Origin: Macrobrachium rosenbergii
Taxonomy: Eukaryota > Arthropoda > Malacostraca > Decapoda > Palaemonidae
DNA: 64,000 bases
Assembly (NCBI RefSeq): GCF_040412425.1
Contig: NC_089789.1
Span: forward strand, 42,512,106 to 42,576,105
Reading direction: 5' to 3'
In this document: piece by piece, positions 61,054-64,000 of the stretch
How the letters are laid out: every line of letters starts with the position of its first letter
Numbering within the stretch: position 1 is the first letter of the stretch
Program-made: the position numbers and the translations under genes
The notes under the pieces: model-generated
The model's database searches: none
The model's input: only the letters and a program-made list of their open reading frames with translations
What the model was told of the DNA's origin: nothing

Positions 61054-62306
61054 GTAACGTTTTTATCTTCGCGTTCTGAGACGTCATTCATCATGATCTA
61101 AATCTTTATCAATCTTTATTCAGAATTTTGTTAATGACTCGTTTCCCGTTATTAAGGCTTCATTAAAAATTGCCTCTAAAACGATTATTGTAAATCCGTT
61201 ACTTACAATTTTGGTGTCTCCTTTTTTTCCCAACATCATTTCAATTGAACTTTTTTTATAATATTTACTTTATCGTTGTATATTTCTTAAGGTTGTCCCT
61301 TAGCTATTCTTGAGAATTTATTACTACAAAAATCATGAATGTATCAAACCAATTTAATGGTCTTTGTAATGTGAAAGTAGCCATTTCAAAGGCCAAGAAG
61401 CTTGGCCATTTGTCAATAATTTTGTCCCAAACCGAATTTGGTTTGTCTACCAATTTTGTCTGCCAATTTTTGTCTGCCTACCAGTTTTATCTGCCAATTT
61501 TGTCTGTTAACTTTGTCTACTAATTTTGTCTGCCTACTAGTTTTATCTGCCAATCTTGTCTGCTAACTTTGTCTACTAATTTTGTCTGCCTACCAGTTTT
61601 AATCTGCCAATTTTGTCTGCTAACTTTGTCTACTAATTTTATCTGCCTACCAGTTTTGTCAGTCAGTTTTGTCTACCAACTTTGTCTACCAATTTTGACA
61701 GCCAATTTAACTTACTAATTTTGTCTACCTATCAGTTTTGTCTGCCAATTTTGTTTACCAATTTTGTCAGCCAATTTTGGCTCAACTGTGCAAATTTCGA
61801 CATGAAGTTGTTAAAACATTCAGGTGAAAAAAGGTTCTTTCAACAATGCATATAGAAAGTCTTTGTCCAATTTAGAAAGTGTGTCTTCTTTCTGGCCTCA
61901 CTGTGACTCATTGCGCCTCGCACCAGATTCCTAAGTTCTGTTACAAGCCTTCATTTCTGCTTTCAGAGACCGCCCCGTAACGCCAACGAAGAAATGTTCC
62001 TTTTTAACAACAGGTGAGTGATAGAAATAAGGTGAACTGCTCCCTACTTAGCTGTCCAACTTCTTTAACAAGAGCTTCATTTTATTGTCGCAAGGAATCC
62101 ATAGTCTTTTTAAATTTCTTAAGAATAACGATGTTAACGATAATCTATAGCGGTTGTAAAATAACTGTATAAAGAAAATAATTAATGAAATTCGTTGTTT
62201 TTATGTTGTTTGTTTTCATGTTGTTTTTAATTTTGTTTTTCAATTTTGTAGAGTCAGTGAGGACGGCGCTAATGTACCGGAAGATTTTCTACGTAAAGTT
62301 GTGTAA
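60867..62306 (+). CDS. Gene 3: small secreted Pro/Arg-rich peptide, PQSYFTG family (3 coding exons)
   Basis: Predicted 70-aa precursor: exons 60867-60977 (37 codons), 61967-62013 and 62252-62306 (stop TAA). The ATG follows gttgttacag; donors are gtaaga and gtgagt; phases are 0 and 2. Signal peptide residues 1-21 ([18 protein letters not shown]), mature N-terminus EPQSYFTG. Residues 29-41 are extremely Pro/Arg-rich ([13 protein letters not shown]), which resembles linear proline-rich antimicrobial peptides, but that is compositional likeness and not homology. The rest is acidic/hydrophobic ([19 protein letters not shown]). No cysteine. Exon 2 is flanked almost directly by a (TTA)n array upstream and a (CT)n array downstream, so splicing of this exon may vary with repeat length. 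Confidence 0.86.
60984..61048. repeat. (CT)n microsatellite at a donor
   Basis: About 32 units starting 6 nt after the GT of the gene 3 donor. Confidence 0.99.
61430..61790. repeat. Nested short repeat in gene 3 intron 2
   Basis: ttttgtctgccaattttgtc, ctactaattttgtctgccta and ccagttttatctgc units of ~12 bp within a ~65-bp higher period. Confidence 0.85.
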
Positions 62307-62385
62307 CAGAACACCTTATGAGTAAGTATCTACCTAATAATCTTTTTAGCTTAAAACTAAAATTGACACTCTACATATATATGCA

Positions 62386-62403
62386 TATACATACATACAT
62401 ACA

Positions 62404-62439
<36 letters not shown>

Positions 62440-62460
62440 TATACATATTTCTATATATAC

Positions 62461-62527
<67 letters not shown>
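62386..62527. repeat. (CATA)n(TA)n compound tract
   Basis: (ACAT)~12 then TA arrays, gene 3 3' UTR intron. Confidence 0.98.
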
Positions 62528-62529
<2 letters not shown>

Positions 62530-62743
62530 AAGAATATTGCTGCTCCAAAATGCAATGTTTCTATTATAATTTTAAAGGTCACAGATGTTGAATTTATCAC
62601 AGAATATTTTAAATACTATTCGTAAACATTCCCTTGCATTCGTTACTGAATTCCATTTATTCTATTTGCAATGATTTCATTTCTCCACTACCTGGAATGA
62701 TTGGCAAGCTAATGACACACAGGTCTTCTTCTCTCCTTTTCAG

Positions 62744-62905
62744 CGCTGGATTTCTGGTTTTTCCTAGCAAAACCTTGCCTTTTTCGCCGTCAAATGACTG
62801 TCCGCGCCAATTCATGTCGAGGTATTCGCGCCGAATGTTGAACTAAGGTGAAATTTCATTTTGATATGAAATTGTAAGAGGCAATAAAGGAAGGCCTCTG
62901 GAATC
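62744..62905 (+). other. Gene 3 last exon (3' UTR) with AATAAA
   Basis: The stop exon runs 15 nt past TAA to a donor (ttatga|gtaagt, GT at 62322). A strong acceptor (ctctccttttcag) ends at 62743. AATAAA at 62883-62888 marks the 3' end. The exon contains ttcgcgccg, also present in the 3' UTR exon of gene 1. Confidence 0.6.
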
Positions 62906-62909
62906 CAGT

Positions 62910-63185
62910 GCTATTCGACGACTGTTGTCATATTGTGCTCATCTCAGGAAACCATGTTGGATTAGGGATGTTTTCTCTTCAACTAATTTTAAGTTGTCTT
63001 TATTAACTCATATTTTGAATTGGTTAATGAACGCAGTTTCTTATTTTTTTAAGCTGACGCTAATACTCAGCTAATGTTAAAAAATGTTTAATAGCCATGA
63101 ATGAACTAATGTAGATGCAACAAAAATTACTTATCTGACAATAAAAGATTATAAATATCTGACTTCTTTATGAACCTTCAACCAG
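62910..63185. other. Unannotated stretch downstream of gene 3
   Basis: AT-rich, no gene seen. Confidence 0.3.
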
Positions 63186-63241
<56 letters not shown>

Positions 63242-63260
63242 TAATAATAATAATAATAAA
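63186..63260. repeat. (AAT)n microsatellite
   Basis: About 24 units with one slip near 63236. Confidence 0.99.
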
Positions 63261-63700
63261 ATCGGCTTACCTTATAAAAGCCACATGTTGGCCCATAACC
63301 TGTCACCGGCAGTATGGGCGTGGGGCCAGCAACCTCATCCCGAAAATCAATTCTTAAAAAATTACGACAAACCACAGGACCGCTGGTGCGAGGGGCAATG
63401 GGTTACACTGAGACCCGATAAGAAAACGGAGCGAGTAAGTGACGAAACTTTTGTTGGCAGTAATGAGTCCAGAGGGCCAAACCAAGCACGATAATCCCCT
63501 GAATGCATGACCACATTCTAAGGTCACTGATCACCTTCCAAATATTAGAACTGCGTCTTTCTTTGTTTTTTGTCAATGCTATCATTAACGAAAGTGGATT
63601 TTGGAGACTCTTTATGGGGTGATGAATAAAGATACTTAATATAAAAAATAAAAAATTCACAATGTCGTAATGAATTTTTTTTTATTAAAAATAAAAAAAT
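63261..63700. other. Unannotated segment beside AAT array
   Basis: GC-richer 63280-63490, whose minus strand runs into the (ATT)n array. This could be another element 3' end with an AAT-type tail, but no family is recognised. Confidence 0.2.
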
Positions 63701-63883
63701 TCACAATTAGATCAATAAACTACATTACAGCCAAAAGTTTACAACTGAATACAAAGATTTTCGAACAATGTTCACGCTGAACACTGTTGAGCAACGCCGT
63801 TCAGGTGTCCGAAAGTCTTTGCATTCAGTTTTCAAATTTTATCATATAATAAATATAGTTTATTGATATAACTGAGAATTTTT
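63701..63883. repeat. Second foldback palindrome, possibly Penelope-like
   Basis: Left block (atcaataaac, acaactgaatacaaagattttcga) and right block (tcgg-less cgaaagtctttgcattcagtt, tagtttattgat) are inverted copies. Between them are CTGTTGAG (63784) and, 19 nt on, GAAAG (63811), with a possible ACGCC/GGTGT stem. It resembles a decayed hammerhead core. Confidence 0.4.
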
Positions 63884-64000
63884 AATGAGTAATACTCAAT
63901 ATTTAATAAATTCAACGCTCTCACACCATCCTTCTAAAAAAGCCAAATGCAGTTTTGAATGTCAACGTTGCTGAAAGGTCAAATTTCTCACAAATCAACA

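Overview
The window is eukaryotic and most likely comes from a decapod crustacean, possibly a penaeid-type shrimp. The reasons are the extreme load of long perfect microsatellites ((CT)n, (AAT)n, (AT)n, (AC)n, often 50-100+ bp each), many degenerate minisatellites, animal-type TATA/Inr promoters with a TCAGT initiator, spliceosomal GT-AG introns, and remnants of LINE, Penelope-like and hAT elements. There is no prokaryotic gene organisation. Most long open frames are translations of microsatellites.

Four real genes can be built by hand, and all are too finely split to appear as long ORFs. Three lie in tandem on the + strand: gene 1 (TSS ~46559, CDS 48585-49441), gene 2 (TSS ~53677, CDS 54195-55597) and gene 3 (TSS ~60531, CDS 60867-62306). 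Each has a TATA-like box about 30 bp before a TCAGT initiator, a non-coding first exon, a second exon that starts exactly with the ATG and is exactly 111 nt long, a phase-0 intron, a short variable exon, a phase-2 intron, a short C-terminal exon, and an intron 15-21 nt after the stop. The products are 66-71 aa, cysteine-free, secreted peptides. Their mature N-terminus is predicted as [M/D/E]PQS[Y/H]FTG, followed by a basic (in gene 3 Pro/Arg-rich) stretch and an acidic tail. I recognise no known family. A fourth gene on the - strand (CDS 34320 down to 31728) has the same intron phases and layout but a different sequence (74 aa, signal peptide, no cysteine).

Layout. 1-3.76 kb: CT and AAT microsatellites. 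3.77-24.2 kb: a 20-kb stretch nearly free of microsatellites, holding a ~1.45-kb inverted repeat (4385-5860 against 10925-12395), a hairpin-bearing minisatellite (8220-10920), a second degenerate minisatellite (16840-18180) and a clean 20-bp tandem array (22085-22475). 24.2-31.4 kb: sparse microsatellites and unexplained AT-rich DNA. 31.4-34.5 kb: gene 4, with tandem repeats filling its introns. 34.5-46.3 kb: very dense microsatellites, a truncated LINE, a hAT MITE and a Penelope-like foldback. 46.4-62.9 kb: the three-gene peptide cluster, separated by and containing many minisatellites. 62.9-64 kb: an AAT array and a second foldback.

The four genes look like a locus of small secreted effector or signalling peptides. 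Genes 1 and 3 share a 15-bp promoter element (CTGGAAATA[A/T]CCGGA) about 107-120 bp upstream of the start site, and gene 2 has a related GGAAACC element at -112. This suggests co-regulation. An immune (antimicrobial-like) role is an inference only.
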